Positions 1 to 10,960 of a DNA stretch of 64,000 bases are shown here, piece after piece (the first letter of the stretch is position 1; the number at the start of each line of letters is the position of its first letter). Location of the stretch: positions 12,905,646 to 12,969,645 of the forward strand of contig CM060127.1 in NCBI GenBank assembly GCA_030522415.1. The letters run 5' to 3'. Under the pieces are notes generated by a model. That model saw only the letters and a program-made list of their open reading frames with translations. It made no database searches and was not told the DNA's origin. A program made the translations under genes and the position numbers. The DNA is from Channallabes apus (lineage: Eukaryota > Chordata > Actinopteri > Siluriformes > Clariidae).

Positions 1-1295
1 CTGAAACTGGAGACTCCTGGACATCCCAACATCAGTACCTGAGTACAGTAATGCTATTGTAGAACGCCTGACGTAACACAAATCCCTACAGAAATGCCCC
101 AATATCTTGTAGAAAGTCTTCTCAAATTTAAAATACTGTAGCAACGAGGGAGTCAATCTATAATGTTATGATCAGGTGACCACACACTTATGGCTATTAG
201 GCTTATGCAGAAAACCAATGCAGAATGAAGCCACCAGTGCAGCATGAAGCCACAATATGACCATATGGGGAGGTAAAATATATTTGCACAAGATTAAATA
301 CACCAAAAGAGCTTTTACTTGCCTGATGCAAGTTGATCTGTTTTGGCATAAGAGATGTATATCAACCTTTATCTGTAATAACTAAAAAATTTGGGTGCAT
401 TTATAAAAATGAGGAGTTAGTTACCACTCTTTTCTGTACCTTATCCATGTCCACATAAAAGATGATCGTGTGGAATTTTAAAGACTTGACATGAGTTTAT
501 TTCTTAAGAACTCCAACGTATGTTACAGTATGAATATCCTCCATGAAGGTCACAAGTCCTGAAATCTCCACCATGACAAAAAAATCTCCATTGAATCACA
601 TAACCAAAAATGGTGAAATTATAGTATGTCAAAAGCCTATACTGTATACTGTATATATGGGCCATAAACCTATAACCACAGGCCACTCATTTATTTCCCT
701 GAAAAAATAATATAGGCATTTAAACAGTGTAAAAAAAAAGTGTGTGTGTTCTTGTGTGGGTGTGTGTGTTCACCCAGACGTCTGTGTATCCAGACCAAAC
801 GTCTTCTAGGGAATCTAATTATGGCCTCTCACTCTGAGTCCTGAAATAGCCTCTGCGCTAGAGCCTCGGCTCCTTTTTTTTAATATACTCTCCTTAATGT
901 GAGCGCTGAATGCTGAACAGACAGATATCAGAAGCAACACTGATGGCGGACTCACCTACACCAAGTAGTTAGTGCAACTCTGGGACATTTTATTTCCAGG
1001 AAATTATCACGACGGCTGACGCTACTGACCGGCTACCGACGATTAACTTCTTCTTGGTCTTCTGAGAGGTTGGTCAAACTTCTAGCCACACACTTGAGTA
1101 CTGCGATGTGATGCATCCTCTAGACTATTCGAAAAATTTTAAAAAGGGTTCCTGAAGGTTCCTTGTGGTGGTGGTTAGAGGTCCTGGAGTTCTTTGGGTG
1201 TTTGTTGTAATTCGGTTGGACTCGTTATTTGTCAGATTCTCCACAGGACGTACAAGGCTGGATCCTGGCCTTTATGTACTGTACCACCACCTCAC
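1..1295. other. AT-rich non-coding stretch
   Basis: No open frame with codon-like content, no splice-bounded exon and no recognised repeat was found. A two-copy tandem duplication of about 18 bp (TGCAGAATGAAGCCACCAG then TGCAGCATGAAGCCAC) lies near 219-253, and a GT-rich patch near 740-772. The 60-aa minus-strand frame at 504-686 has no family resemblance. Confidence 0.6.
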
Positions 1296-1395
1296 TGTTA
1301 ACCTAATTGATTAATCAGCTGATGAGGTTGGGGAGGGCAAGCATGAGCAGGCCAGTCGTAGGTACGTTAGGGCCAGGATTGAGAAGCACTGCTGT
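1296..1395. repeat. Possible dispersed fish repeat fragment
   Basis: The stretch with AATCAGCTGATGAGG followed by CCAGGATTGAGAAGCACTG looks like the edge of a very common vertebrate/fish repeat (the 'lightly diverged DNA-transposon' type that reads CCAGGATTGAGAAACACTG in other fishes). The family name is not assigned. This rests on remembered similarity, not an alignment. Confidence 0.3.
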
Positions 1396-2399
1396 AAGGG
1401 TTATCCTGAGGGTCAAACTTTTTTGTAAATGACTTTTTATTTTTATCTTTATTTATTGCTGAAATATTAATAATCCATCTTGTTGAGTCTAAACTGGTGT
1501 TAAATGTTGGTGAGGCAATGATGAAAGTATATGAATTCAATCCAAGTTTTTGGAAAATCAAAAACCAAACCAGATCATGATCTGTACCATGGGTGACATT
1601 TATAAAATCCAAAAAAATTATTCTGAAGCTTAAGATGGAAGATAAACCTGGCGATACAGTACCATTATATACAGTTTTTTCTTGTTTCCACTTGATCTAT
1701 CATGTAATATCTGTTTTTCATGGATTCTTCATAGTATATCACAATCTGAAAGTCGTAATGGTGACCGCTGACTCATTTTGGGCTTTTAATGGGATCGGAA
1801 AGGGTCTTTCAGACGTTTGGTGGTCTCTGATGTTGACCTTATGGTTTGTAAGCTGTGGTTTAATGGGCCTAATGGACTTCACTATTATTCTGACTACTGT
1901 AATGGATGTCTGCTGTGTTGAGGGATTTGTTGAGGGTTTTGTCAATTGTTTTAATATTGTTTGTAAAGAGGTTCTACATGGTAATTTTTGAACTTTTGTC
2001 ACATTTCTGAAGGTGAAGCTGTGAGTTCAAGAGGCACCCCAAGCAAAACAACAACAACAAACAAACAAAACAGAACAACAACAAAACAATATTTATGGTA
2101 CTGGATCAAACCTAGAACCTGCAACTAGTCAGTGTTTCATTGATTACACTCCTGACACACCTGAACATATGATGGATGGGTAGCTAAAGTAAAACTGCAG
2201 AGGCTGCTGGTGTAAAATGTCTGAGAGAAATTATTAAGTAGATAAACATTTTTTTCCTTCTTCCCCATCCTCCTCTTCTTCAGCACAAAAGGTTTAGTTA
2301 TTATTATTAATATTCTAGTTAATAATAATTATAAAACTGTAAAATAGAATTTATTAGCTACCTTGCTAATATGTTACCTCAGGAAGGAGAGCCGTTGGC
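1396..2399. other. AT-rich stretch with an unexplained open frame
   Basis: Positions 1593-1991 (+) stay open for 132 codons and 1739-2002 (-) for 87. The plus-strand product would be hydrophobic and rich in Phe, Val and Trp, but it has no domain I recognise, no Kozak-like start and no splice signals that would justify it. A (CAA)n/(CAAA)n stretch occupies 2045-2090. I treat the region as non-coding. Confidence 0.4.
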
Positions 2400-3464
2400 G
2401 ATTCGTTTTCTCGTCACGAACGAATTTGAAAAATAACCGACGCACGAAAGCGACCGTTAATACAGACGGTTAGATGGAGGGAAAGAGAACAGGCGTCGAA
2501 GCCTCGTGTTACCGCGTAAAAACGGCTATAAAGTGGTACATGTGTATGTATATGTGTAAAAGAAACGCGCTGTTTGCGGGTTTATCCCTCGTCCACATGT
2601 GAGAGAGGAGTGGAGGAGTGAGTGGAGGAGTGAGTGCAGTGCGCGCGCCACATGCGCAACATCATCTTTCCCCACATTCGGGTCTGGTCACGGAGACAGC
2701 CGGAGCACACCGAGCCTGGCCGAACCGAACGGAACCGGGCTTGGACATGGACTCGTTGCAGTTATAAAGGATATTTGCTTTTTATTGTTTTTTTTATATG
2801 TATATATTTATATATATATATATACGTGATTGTCGGTTTCACGAGTCTGTTTTTTTACCCTCGCTTTCAGACGGACTGCTTTCACGGAAGATATCCTGCT
2901 TTATTATTTTCTTTCCCCGCATCACATACAGCGTGTAAATATTCCTGTAACACCTCTATAATATCTCTCTCTCATTCCGTCTCAAGGAACTGGTGCGTTT
3001 TCGAAACGAGACGTTACACCATGTTACATTAATAACCGTCTCTTCTTCACGTGCGCGTTAGGAAAATAGGACCGCACGTGCAGGATTAAAAAAAATAATC
3101 TTTCTTTTAATGTGAGCGCGCGATAATATTCTTGGATTCTTTTATGATTTTTTCCATCCTTTTCCCCCCGCGATGTCTCTCTCGCCGTTGATGTGGGACT
3201 GCTATATTCTGGAGGACTCGGTTTAATCCATCCTTCATTCCTCCTTTATGCGTAAGAGAAAGCACGCAAAGAGGAGTCGGCAGAGGGGGAAATAAAGGCA
3301 AAAACAAACAAACAAACAAGAACAACATAATAATAACAATAATAATAAAAGAAGAATAAGAAGAGAAATACACGGGACGTTAATCAATAAGGGAGCGATG
3401 AGTGCATGAGACGCAGTGAAGAGAAAGAAGAAAGGAGGCTGGAGGAGTGAAGGAAGGGAAAGAG
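2400..3464 (+). promoter_or_regulatory. Candidate promoter and 5' untranslated exon
   Basis: This block has many more CpGs than its surroundings. A TATAAAG box sits at 2527-2533, so a start near 2557 is possible. Two palindromic E-boxes (CACGTG) sit at 3048-3053 and 3075-3080. The block ends in a good splice donor, AGAG|GTAAGC, with GT at 3465-3466. No long coding frame begins inside it, so if real it would be a non-coding first exon of a gene whose coding exons lie outside the window or were missed. A (TA)n tract at 2803-2825 and AT-rich DNA at 3090-3110 interrupt it. The grouping is inference. Confidence 0.3.
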
Positions 3465-3881
3465 GTAAGCGGGGTTATGGAACAAGGTGTCCATCAGGAC
3501 ACCAGGCTATAGGACACCGCGCGTGCATGCTCGGGAGTGACAAGGACCGCTTTCCCGCACTGACAGACGGCAGAACCGGAATAATAAGTTGTGCATTGTG
3601 TGAAATGTGTGTGTGTGTGTGTGAGAGAGAGAAAGGGAGATGCGTCAGGATGTCTGTTGAAAAGAAAACGTCGTGTTTATTTAATAAATGTAATAATGTA
3701 TTGCTTTGTCGAGGCTGTACACTACATTAGAGCAAATGTAACGCGTTTGTCCTGCACTGTTCATGCGTTACACGGAGCCGTGCACGCGCAGCCACTTTGA
3801 AATTAATGTAACACAACCGTTACAATTTTAACCGTTCAACATGTTTTATGTAGCCTTTTTAATTATGCCTTATTAATATGT

Positions 3882-3885
<4 letters not shown>
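3465..3885. other. Non-coding, possible start of an intron
   Basis: CpG content declines across this stretch. A short (GT)n followed by (GA)n lies at 3605-3632. The open frames at 3416-3730 and 3591-3800 run through that low-complexity patch and show no family resemblance. Confidence 0.4.
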
Positions 3886-3923
<38 letters not shown>

Positions 3924-3948
3924 TGTATGTGTGTGTGTGTGTGTGTGA
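3886..3948. repeat. Compound (GT)n(GA)n(GT)n microsatellite
   Basis: About 13 GT units, a short GA run, then a second GT run of about 10 units, interrupted once by TAT. Confidence 0.95.
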
Positions 3949-4126
3949 CCTGATGTGGATATCATACTATATAGTATATTCACATATTCACACTATACAC
4001 GCATCTGAACCTCGCACTGAGATGGGTGAATAATTATGTGTCAAGATAATAATCATGTTATGGTCGAAACAGGCTCGGCGAGAGCAAAGGAAGCTGTTCA
4101 GTCCTGTGAAAAGAGAGAGGAAAGGA

Positions 4127-4166
4127 GAGATAGAGAGAGAGAACGAGAGAGAGAGAGAGAGAGAGT
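4127..4166. repeat. (GA)n microsatellite
   Basis: GA-rich run, imperfect at its left end (GATA, GAAC) and pure from about 4145. Confidence 0.9.
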
Positions 4167-4595
4167 TTCATCAATAGGCGACTCACGGCATGTTATACAA
4201 GAAAAATCCGCATTAGCTCAAATACCTACCTAAAGGTAAAACTTAAAGGCCATGTCGGAAAACGCCTTCTTTCTATAATGTATAATAGCTAGTCTGTGGT
4301 ACTGTAGTTACCGTGGATGGAATGCTAGTTTAAATATTAATAATGTACTATAGTACATAGTAACATATACTAGATAAGAGGTGGTTCGTGCGAATAAAAA
4401 CGAGATGACGGTACGCAGGTGGGAGATCTAAACGAATCCGAACGTCCGGATCCGGTCCGATTTCACGCGAGAAACGATACGAGCGCTAACCCTGCCCCTA
4501 ACCCTTAACCTTTGGGCGTTGTTAGTTGCAGATCGCAGAAGTTTGAGAACAACCTGGAAAAGGCTAAGAAAGCAGCATCTGCTCTAGTCTGTCAT

Positions 4596-4983
4596 TGTGG
4601 ACTCACTCAGTCACTCACTCACTCACTCATCGTCTATACCGCTTTATCCTGTATTCAGGGTCGCAGGGACCTGAAGTTTATCCCAGGAGACTTAGGGCAC
4701 GAGACAGGGTACACCCTGAACAGGGTGCCAATAAATCGCAGAGCACACACACATACACACACTCACACACTATGGGCAATTTGGGAATGCCAATTACTGT
4801 AGCCTACCTGCATGTCTTTGGACTGTAGGAGGAAACCTGAGTATCTGGAGGAAACCCACCAAGCACGAGGAGAACATGCAAACGCTATGTACACAGAGAA
4901 GGGACTCGAGCCTGGCAGGGAATCGAACCCGGGCCCTGGAGGTGCAAGGCGACAGTGCTAACCACTACACCACTGTGCCGCCC
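4596..4983 (-). mobile_element. tRNA-derived SINE, family 1, near full length
   Basis: Read on the minus strand, the element starts with a tRNA-like head (4983 leftwards). The A box is TGGTGTAGTGG and the B box is GGTTCGATTCC, both matching RNA polymerase III internal promoter consensus. The body contains the fish-wide motif complementary to CATGTCTTTGGACTGTAGG and to CAGGGTCGCAGGGACCTG. It ends in a (TGAG)n tail at 4596-4630. A short CA-rich patch at 4743-4770 lies inside the body. No clear target duplication was found. It is the reference copy for the fragments near 13.3, 31.9, 36.8, 41.1, 45.6, 47.9 and 60.6 kb. The frames called across it (4512-4802, 4595-4828, 4876-5091) are artefacts of the SINE. 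Confidence 0.85.
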
Positions 4984-5163
4984 TCATACAGTATGTCTGA
5001 TCGTTATATCGTAAGTACGGCGTGTAAAACTAGCCGTAAAAAAATTATAACAGGTCTCCCATGGAGGATTCTCTTCGTCGAACTCTTGTGACAGAGCAGC
5101 CTACAAGGGCTCGTATCTTTCGGAACACAAAAAGACGGAGGTGTCTATCTGTTTAATTATATA

Positions 5164-5164
5164 C

Positions 5165-5219
<55 letters not shown>
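5164..5219. repeat. (TATC)n tetranucleotide microsatellite
   Basis: About 14 uninterrupted TATC/ATCT units. Long pure tracts like this are usually highly polymorphic. Confidence 0.97.
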
Positions 5220-5221
<2 letters not shown>

Positions 5222-6290
5222 ACATGCTAAATCGGACGTCACGACCTGAGGACAGCCTGGTGATTCCTCTGCCTCGACAGCCCTGATAAAACCGATCATT
5301 AGCCGATTTAAATCAGGCGCAATTACAGGTTCAAACCCGATCTCTACCCCTTAAACACGGATCGAACCCAATCAGTCTGAACTGGCTGGCTGTCAGACGC
5401 CGAGAAGGATTTATGTCCGCTCTATGTCTTTCTGTCACATCACTATCAGAACGATTATTCTAAGCTTCCAACGGATGAATAATAGTCAGGCGTTAGCGCA
5501 ATATTAATTACGGAGCAATTTTTTTATTCTTTTTTTTAAAACGTGGCAGAGGGAGATTTATTTCTGTCGTAATATCTGTACGCTTTCTAAAGCAAGGACA
5601 TTTGTTATATATTTCATGCGATAAACAAGATAACGAGGAAGTATGGAGGCAATTAAGCCGCAGCCGTTTCAGATCTCGTCCCTAATTGGCTCGGCTCAAC
5701 ACGCCAGACACGATCTTTAGTCGTGTGAGATTTCAACCCACGTTCCCATTTCTTAACATCTATAGCAGTCCTGCAGTCCTGCCCCTTATAGTGAACCGTA
5801 CTCTCCCGCACACACACACACACAGCCTAATAATGAAGAGGTCGGTATTAAGACGTCGATTCTCGAGTCAGTTTCAATTCAGCCAGCTGTTCTATAGAGC
5901 CGGTTCGAACGTGACACGGCGTGATGCAATGTCATACAGGATTGTGCAAACACAAGCCACGCCTCCTTTACGAGGAGAAGCGTGGAGAGTGAACGAAGGA
6001 GAAAGACGCAGCGTCAAACGAAACGTGCGATGTTTTCACAGCTGTTAATAAAAGATGAGGTGCACGTGTGATCCAGGAGTCTATAAATCCCACAGACGCT
6101 ACACAAGCGTCCATGTCTAAGCCAAATGATCATTCCTAAATTATAGACGCAGCATGGTTTTTTTCTAAGGAGACGTCTGTATGTGTAACGCAAAATTATT
6201 CATAATCAGAATTATTAATTAATATAAATACAAGAGAGCAAGCAAGCAGTAAGGTTTGGAAATATAATGGTCTAAAATGGTCCAGTTTAA
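5220..6290. other. Non-coding, balanced composition
   Basis: No repeat was recognised apart from (CA)6 at 5811-5823. Several homeodomain-core words (ATTA/TAAT) occur near 5290-5330, 5500-5520 and 5650-5690. A small hairpin CACGA-N7-TCGTG lies near 5708. The 120-aa frame at 5686-6048 has no recognisable domain. Confidence 0.4.
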
Positions 6291-7424
6291 TATGTGTGAG
6301 TCAAAAAAACAGAGAAATACATTTTTGCACAAAAAAAAAAAAAATCAAAGAAAGCCATGCGCCTTGTCCTGGCTTGAACCCTCAAGTCGTACGGAGCGTG
6401 TTTTGTTATAACACATGCATATTTCATCACGCCTTATTCCTCATTCCATCTGCCACCTCGTGTGTGTGTCTCTGTGTGTGTGAGTGGGTGGGTGGGTGTG
6501 TGTGTGTGAAGTGTGCACGCGCCCATGTGCTCATGCTCCCGAGCTCACGTCTCGCTCCGCGTCCTTTGTCATAGTCGTGCACCTGAAATTGTCCCCGTTT
6601 TCTTTCTCATTCTTTATTATTATTTTTCTCTCTCTTCCAACCACCCGAGATCTACAAGCTGCTTATTACAGATACCATACACCCGTCCGGTCCTGACATC
6701 TCTCCATCATTTTCACTTTCTTTCATTCTTCCTGCGTGGTGCCTCCCTGTAGGCGACAGAGTTGTTCAGCTGTCAGTCACGGCCCCTTTTTTCTTTTCCC
6801 TGTCCGCCGTAGTTTCTTGTAAGGCCTTCCCGGAGACAGCGTCCCCGAGGACCCGAGCGGACGTTGCCGGATTTATTTATATATTTATTATTTTGTTTTG
6901 TTTAAGCTCAGCAGCACTCTCTGTAAGCTGAAATTCATGTCCAGAAATGTACGTGCTCCTTTTCCCACAGGTTTCTTTTTTTTTCCTCTTTTTTTTTTGA
7001 CGTCCATGCTGCGGCTCTCCGAGGTCTACTTTACAGTAATTGGCTATTAAACAGATTTCACCTCATTTATTATTACAAGAGGCCTCAATGAAACTGGGTT
7101 CAGGTTTAAACTGTCACTTTATCGCTCATGACAGAATGGACATTTGCCAGTGACTCAATAAACACACAGCAAAAGCAACAAACAGTCTTATAGAAATCCA
7201 ATCTTACACTTTATAAACTAAGCGATTAGCATACACTACATCTTATGTATCCTACATCTTATTTTATATATTAATGCAATATCTTTAGAAAGTATTTTAG
7301 CTTTCGCTTTTTATAGCTCTTGCATTTCAGCATGTAATATAATTAATCTTATATAACTAGTATATATAAAACTAATGCTTTCCATGTTCACATTTTAGTT
7401 TTTTTACATAATTAGCAACAACAG
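6291..7424. other. Non-coding; possible conserved element at 7010-7140
   Basis: A GTGGGTGGGTGTG patch lies near 6480-6508 and several poly-T runs near 6970-7000. The stretch 7010-7140 is free of low complexity and contains CAGTAATTGGCTATTAAAC, a pair of homeodomain-type cores, so it is a candidate for conserved non-coding DNA. I see no exon. Confidence 0.35.
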
Positions 7425-7455
7425 TCATAATAATAATAATAATAATAATAAAAAC
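7425..7455. repeat. (AAT)n microsatellite
   Basis: About eight to nine AAT units followed by an A-run. Confidence 0.9.
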
Positions 7456-8539
7456 ATGGTGCTTTCTATAGAGCGATGGATTGTGCCATGATGACCTTTT
7501 GAGAGGTTTTTTTTCTGTTGCGTGAACATGACTGGGTTATAATATCAATATTACAATAAATCATATCACAATATGCTGAGATATTGTGGTTATTGCAATA
7601 GCATGCATTAAATATTTGTTTGAAATTACTTTTAAACATTTTGTTTAAAAAACACAAACGTTTTTGAATGATTGAATTTTCACCCCCCGCTCTTATTTCA
7701 ATAATATATATATATTTTTCATATTAGAAAAAATAATAATACATTTATTTTGTAGACTTAACTCTAAATAAATAAAATTATATATACAAAAATCACAATA
7801 TTTCACTAAATTTTTACAATGTATGATATGCCTCATGATATTTAGTGTAACAGTTACAAAACGAATCTTTAAAAATATTTAATATTACTAATATTAATAG
7901 TTACAATCATAAATTAATACTGAAAAGCTGGAAACAATTGTAAGAAATATAACCATCTGATTTTTATTCAACTCTAAAATTTGTCTGTTTATATAAAAGT
8001 AATATAAACACATATTACATCGCAACATTACATACAGTACGTACACAGTATAATAATTTGAGACCAGAGATATGAGGGTATAAAAAGCGGCTTTCATAGC
8101 CATAAAAATTTAAAATCGCTCAATAAAACACTTTTACCTTAGGTAATGAATATGTTTGTATAATTAAAAAGCTATAAAAATACAGTACATGTATATATAA
8201 GCAGTTTCAGTGCAAAATGAGATAAAGTCATTTTGGCAGTTTTGGCAAAAACGAGATATGTCTAATGGATAAAAATAATGATATAATCATATGATATAAA
8301 AATAATAATAATAATAATAATAATCCATGACAATTTATCGCTGTATCGGTATCATATCGTATTGATACCCACTTTAGTCCTGATGTGTATCATGTTTCTT
8401 AGGTATGCTTTTAAGGATCATCATATGATAGATATGATAAGGTAAATGATATGATACTTGATATTTCTGTGCATACACTGGCTCACTAAAGGACTGAAGG
8501 ATATTCAGTGAAAAGTAAACAGGTAAATATAAAACCAGA
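7456..8539. other. Very AT-rich, probable decayed hAT-like DNA
   Basis: The words ATATCACAATAT, CACGATA-like and TATCGGTATCATATCG recur, resembling the terminal regions of fish hAT elements of the 'gggctgggCGATAT' kind seen at 10.5, 12.1 and 20.1 kb. (AAT)n occurs at 8300-8323. No intact terminus or transposase is visible. Confidence 0.35.
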
Positions 8540-8691
8540 CGTAAAGTACCTGTCTGCGCCGGTTTATGCGGCCCCTGCGTGTCGAGACAGTGATGTAAAA
8601 GCCTCGACAGTGACTGCTTTTTCCCAACATCGACTGCTGAGTAAATCCAGCCCACCAGGACGGCCGAGAGATCCAAAGAGATGGGGAGAGG

Positions 8692-8728
<37 letters not shown>

Positions 8729-9244
8729 AGACAGGCGTGTTGGTGTGCATAAAGCCGAAATGGTCCCTGTAGCTGATGTAAAGGCACCGAGGCGGTAGGA
8801 GCTGTCAGGGCTTTTTCTGTGCCGTGGCCTTTGTGCACTAAAGCGCTGTCGCCGAGCGCAGCGGCCTGTAACCGCAGGCGCCGTGCACCAGGCCCTTTGT
8901 GCTCAGGAAAAGTCGTAAAAATGAACTGTAGCTGGACGCCGCTGCTGGATGTGGTAGGAACTGAGCGCTGCAGGGAGCCAATCATGGCCTCCACCACCAA
9001 CCAGCAACACACCAATACAAACACACACACACACACACTGAAGTGGCCCAAAACATTGGAACACACCGATCAACAAGTGTGCATGAATAGAAAAATCAAT
9101 GGGGGCTCTTTTTCATGAATCGAGCGCATGTTAAATCAGCCGAAGGGCCCCGTGCGGAAACATAAACTGATTGTTTGGCTGCTGTCATCGAGTCTGGTCT
9201 ATCAACTGCGAATGACGACTAAAGGGGTGGTTCAGGAAGGGGGT
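8540..9244. other. GC-richer non-coding block with (GA)n and (CA)n
   Basis: A (GA)n tract lies at 8697-8726 and (CA)n at 9019-9038. The minus-strand frame 8374-9066 (230 codons) is open only because it crosses the GA tract (Leu-Ser repeats) and has no domain. The flanking unique sequence (8560-8690, 8760-9000) could be regulatory, but nothing specific was recognised. Confidence 0.4.
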
Positions 9245-9258
9245 GGGGGGGGGGGGGG
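9245..9258 (+). repeat. Run of 14 guanines
   Basis: Preceded by GGGGGTG-type DNA, so the local purine strand could form a G-quadruplex. The exact length is uncertain because homopolymers are prone to sequencing error. Confidence 0.9.
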
Positions 9259-9524
9259 TCGGTTTACAGCTGTGCAAACCTCGAACAGAACCCAATCAAT
9301 CGCACACTCAGCCACCCGGGCAATTTACTCGCGTAATACCATCAGGAGAGGCGAAATTCAGCATGCGACAGTTCAAGCTACTTGACTCCCACTCGTTCTG
9401 GCAACACAATGCGCCGCCGTGATTGCTTAATTCCGCAAAAACCGCCCAGGCCCAGGCTTTGACGGTCCTCCGAGTTCCCAATTACGGCTACGTGTTTGCT
9501 GTGCTAAACATTTGGTGGTGATTT

Positions 9525-9530
<6 letters not shown>
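9259..9530. other. Unique non-coding sequence
   Basis: Balanced composition with no recognised repeat. The stretch 9415-9500 looks unique and might be conserved. No exon boundary is supported. Confidence 0.35.

Positions 9531-9565
<35 letters not shown>
9531..9565. repeat. (GT)n microsatellite
   Basis: About 17 GT units, followed by GAGTGAGTGA and a short GA run to 9604. Confidence 0.95.
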
Positions 9566-9566
<1 letters not shown>

Positions 9567-9604
9567 TGTGAGTGAGTGAGCAAGAAAGAGAGAGAGAGCG
9601 AGAA

Positions 9605-9690
9605 AGCTGTTTAACTCCTAATTAACATTCACTGCTTTGCATTTAAAGCAGATACTTAATTTAATTACCCTCATGAATTCAGTCGATCTC
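9605..9690. promoter_or_regulatory. Candidate conserved non-coding element
   Basis: Contains CTAATTAACATT, an octamer-like CTTTGCATTTAAA and TTAATTTAATTACC within about 70 bp, which are homeodomain and POU-type binding words. Clusters like this are common in developmental enhancers of fishes. The call is pattern only. Confidence 0.25.
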
Positions 9691-9806
9691 CTGAATCGAT
9701 CCTGAATCGAGTCCAACCCTTTGAGCAAATTTCACAATAATGGCGAACCAAATACAAGAAAAGATCACGGTACGGCTCATTTAGATCATATCTCCTCAGC
9801 TGTCAC

Positions 9807-9808
<2 letters not shown>

Positions 9809-9837
<29 letters not shown>
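9809..9837. repeat. (GT)n microsatellite
   Basis: Fourteen GT units followed by GCGCACACATGCACA. Confidence 0.95.
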
Positions 9838-9840
<3 letters not shown>

Positions 9841-10229
9841 ACACATGCACAGTGAGGCTGTCAAACTTCTTTAAAAGTTGCAGTTGACTTTCACTAAAAA
9901 AAAAATAAAATCCTGAATGCATTTGAATATCAATTCTTTTATATCTATTTTTAGATAAAGGGTTGCACAGAAATGGTTCTGGCATTGTTTTTGGGAAAAA
10001 GCTGACTCTTTTGTACATAACCTAATTCTTCTTGTTTTAAACTATTCTGATATTAAGCAGACAGCATGTACAGTAATATATGGCATGTTTTATTCTTTTT
10101 AACTCACGTTTAATTTTTTATTAAAGGAGGTGTTTCACTTTCCCACAAATAAATACTATTCAATACTCTTAATGAGCAGCAAGCTTTGGTCAGAATATCT
10201 TAAAAATCGATTTAGTGATATGTTACAGA

Positions 10230-10440
10230 ATGATTCTTTTGTGTTAGAATTTATGTTTCACCACAGTAACTCCGGAATCTTATTATTATTTTTTATTATT
10301 ATTATTTAAAAATGAATTTATGTTTCCAATCGAGGTAGTAAAATGCTACTGTTCCTACAGGTGGTGCTCTCTTAACTATGCACACGTTAACAGGCAGCAC
10401 AGCATCCTGTGTGGTAGGAGTGAATTGCATTCATCCTTGC
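10230..10440 (+). mobile_element. hAT-like dispersed family 2, copy a
   Basis: Shares with copies near 13.1, 13.5, 31.8, 33.7 and 48.1 kb a block reading GTTCCTACAGGTGGTGCTCT, then a GGCAGCACAG and TGTGTGGTAGGAG stretch. The left part (TTGTGTTAGAATTTATGT) matches the TTGTGTAGCAATTCATGTAT seen in copies b and e. Ends are not defined here. Confidence 0.5.
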
Positions 10441-10521
10441 ATCTAGGAACCTCTGTAGTCCAACTAGGGACCATGAAGGCCAGTGGTGACCATTGTATTT
10501 ATTCCCGTTTTACAACTGTAG
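10441..10521 (+). repeat. Dispersed repeat shared with 47.85 kb
   Basis: GTAGTCCAACTAGGGACC followed by (G)AAGGCCAGTGGTGACC and TGTATTTATT is repeated with few changes near 47855-47930. Two copies in one window imply a dispersed family; its class is unknown. Confidence 0.6.
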
Positions 10522-10522
10522 T

Positions 10523-10860
10523 TAGGGCTGGGCCGATAAACGATATCATATCGAATCGCGATTTATTTGATTTTAAAAATGATGAAAAGCTCTAGACATT
10601 TTTTGCTGGATATGGATTCATCTAAGAGCCAATCACACAGCAGAACAACACGACAACAATCAGCGTGCAGCTTGCGCGTGCCGTGCAGGTCAAAGTTAAT
10701 TTCCTGCCGCACTTTGCGAAGCAAACTTGACACCAGGATGACAAAAAAAAAAAAAAAGAGTGGAAGCAGCGACGAAAGTGAATCTAACCTCGAGTTATTA
10801 TCCAAAGATGTTGAAATTGTCGACAAAAAAGGTAGCACGAACTCTGTTATATGGACGCAT
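10523..10860 (+). mobile_element. hAT-like 5' fragment (family 3), copy 1
   Basis: Starts with TAGGGCTGGGCCGATAAACG, the kind of terminus fish hAT elements carry, and runs about 330 bp in near-identity with 12129-12475. It holds the coding remnant at 10738-10932. No matching right terminus was found downstream, so this is a truncated 5' piece. The 8 bp before the start (ACTGTAGT) would be the left target duplication. Confidence 0.6.
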
Positions 10861-10932
10861 CACCCACACGACCACACAGAGCATGAAAATGCGGGCCGTT
10901 GGTACAGCCCCACTGCTAGCCCTGCTAGTTGA
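10738..10932 (+). pseudogene. Remnant of a BED-finger (ZBED-type) hAT transposase start
   Basis: After an ATG at 10738 the frame gives a Lys-run, a Ser/Glu/Asp-rich segment and then a short stretch ending KKGSTNSVIW. Fish ZBED/hAT proteins carry a comparable KKG...S-V-W motif just before the first Cys of the BED zinc finger. The zinc-binding Cys and His residues are absent: after the Trp codon (10852-10854) the sequence turns into unrelated DNA. It is therefore a 5' coding scrap, not a gene. Family identity is moderately supported by motif and by the hAT-like terminus upstream. Confidence 0.4.
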
Positions 10933-10960
10933 CGGAGTAGCATCGGCCCGCATTTTCATG
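10882..10960. repeat. Perfect 16-bp inverted repeat with 47-bp loop
   Basis: CATGAAAATGCGGGCC at 10882-10897 is matched exactly by its reverse complement at 10945-10960. It could be the fold-back core of a small DNA element or the ends of a 79-bp insertion next to the hAT scrap. Confidence 0.9.

Noticed and set aside
1593..1991. 132-codon hydrophobic frame as a small membrane protein
   Set aside because: AT-rich context, no start context, opposite strand also open, no recognisable family.
4489..4512. Telomere-like CCCTAACCCTTAACC words
   Set aside because: Only two or three irregular units; too short for an interstitial telomeric repeat.
4921..4983. tRNA gene
   Set aside because: A and B boxes are good, but they are the head of a SINE: the anticodon arm does not fold as a tRNA and a SINE body and tail follow. 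The same holds for 31946, 43480, 44340-44425 and 57100-57178.
8374..9066. 230-codon minus-strand frame
   Set aside because: Open across a (GA)n tract that encodes a Leu/Ser run; no domain, no splice structure, mixed composition on both sides.
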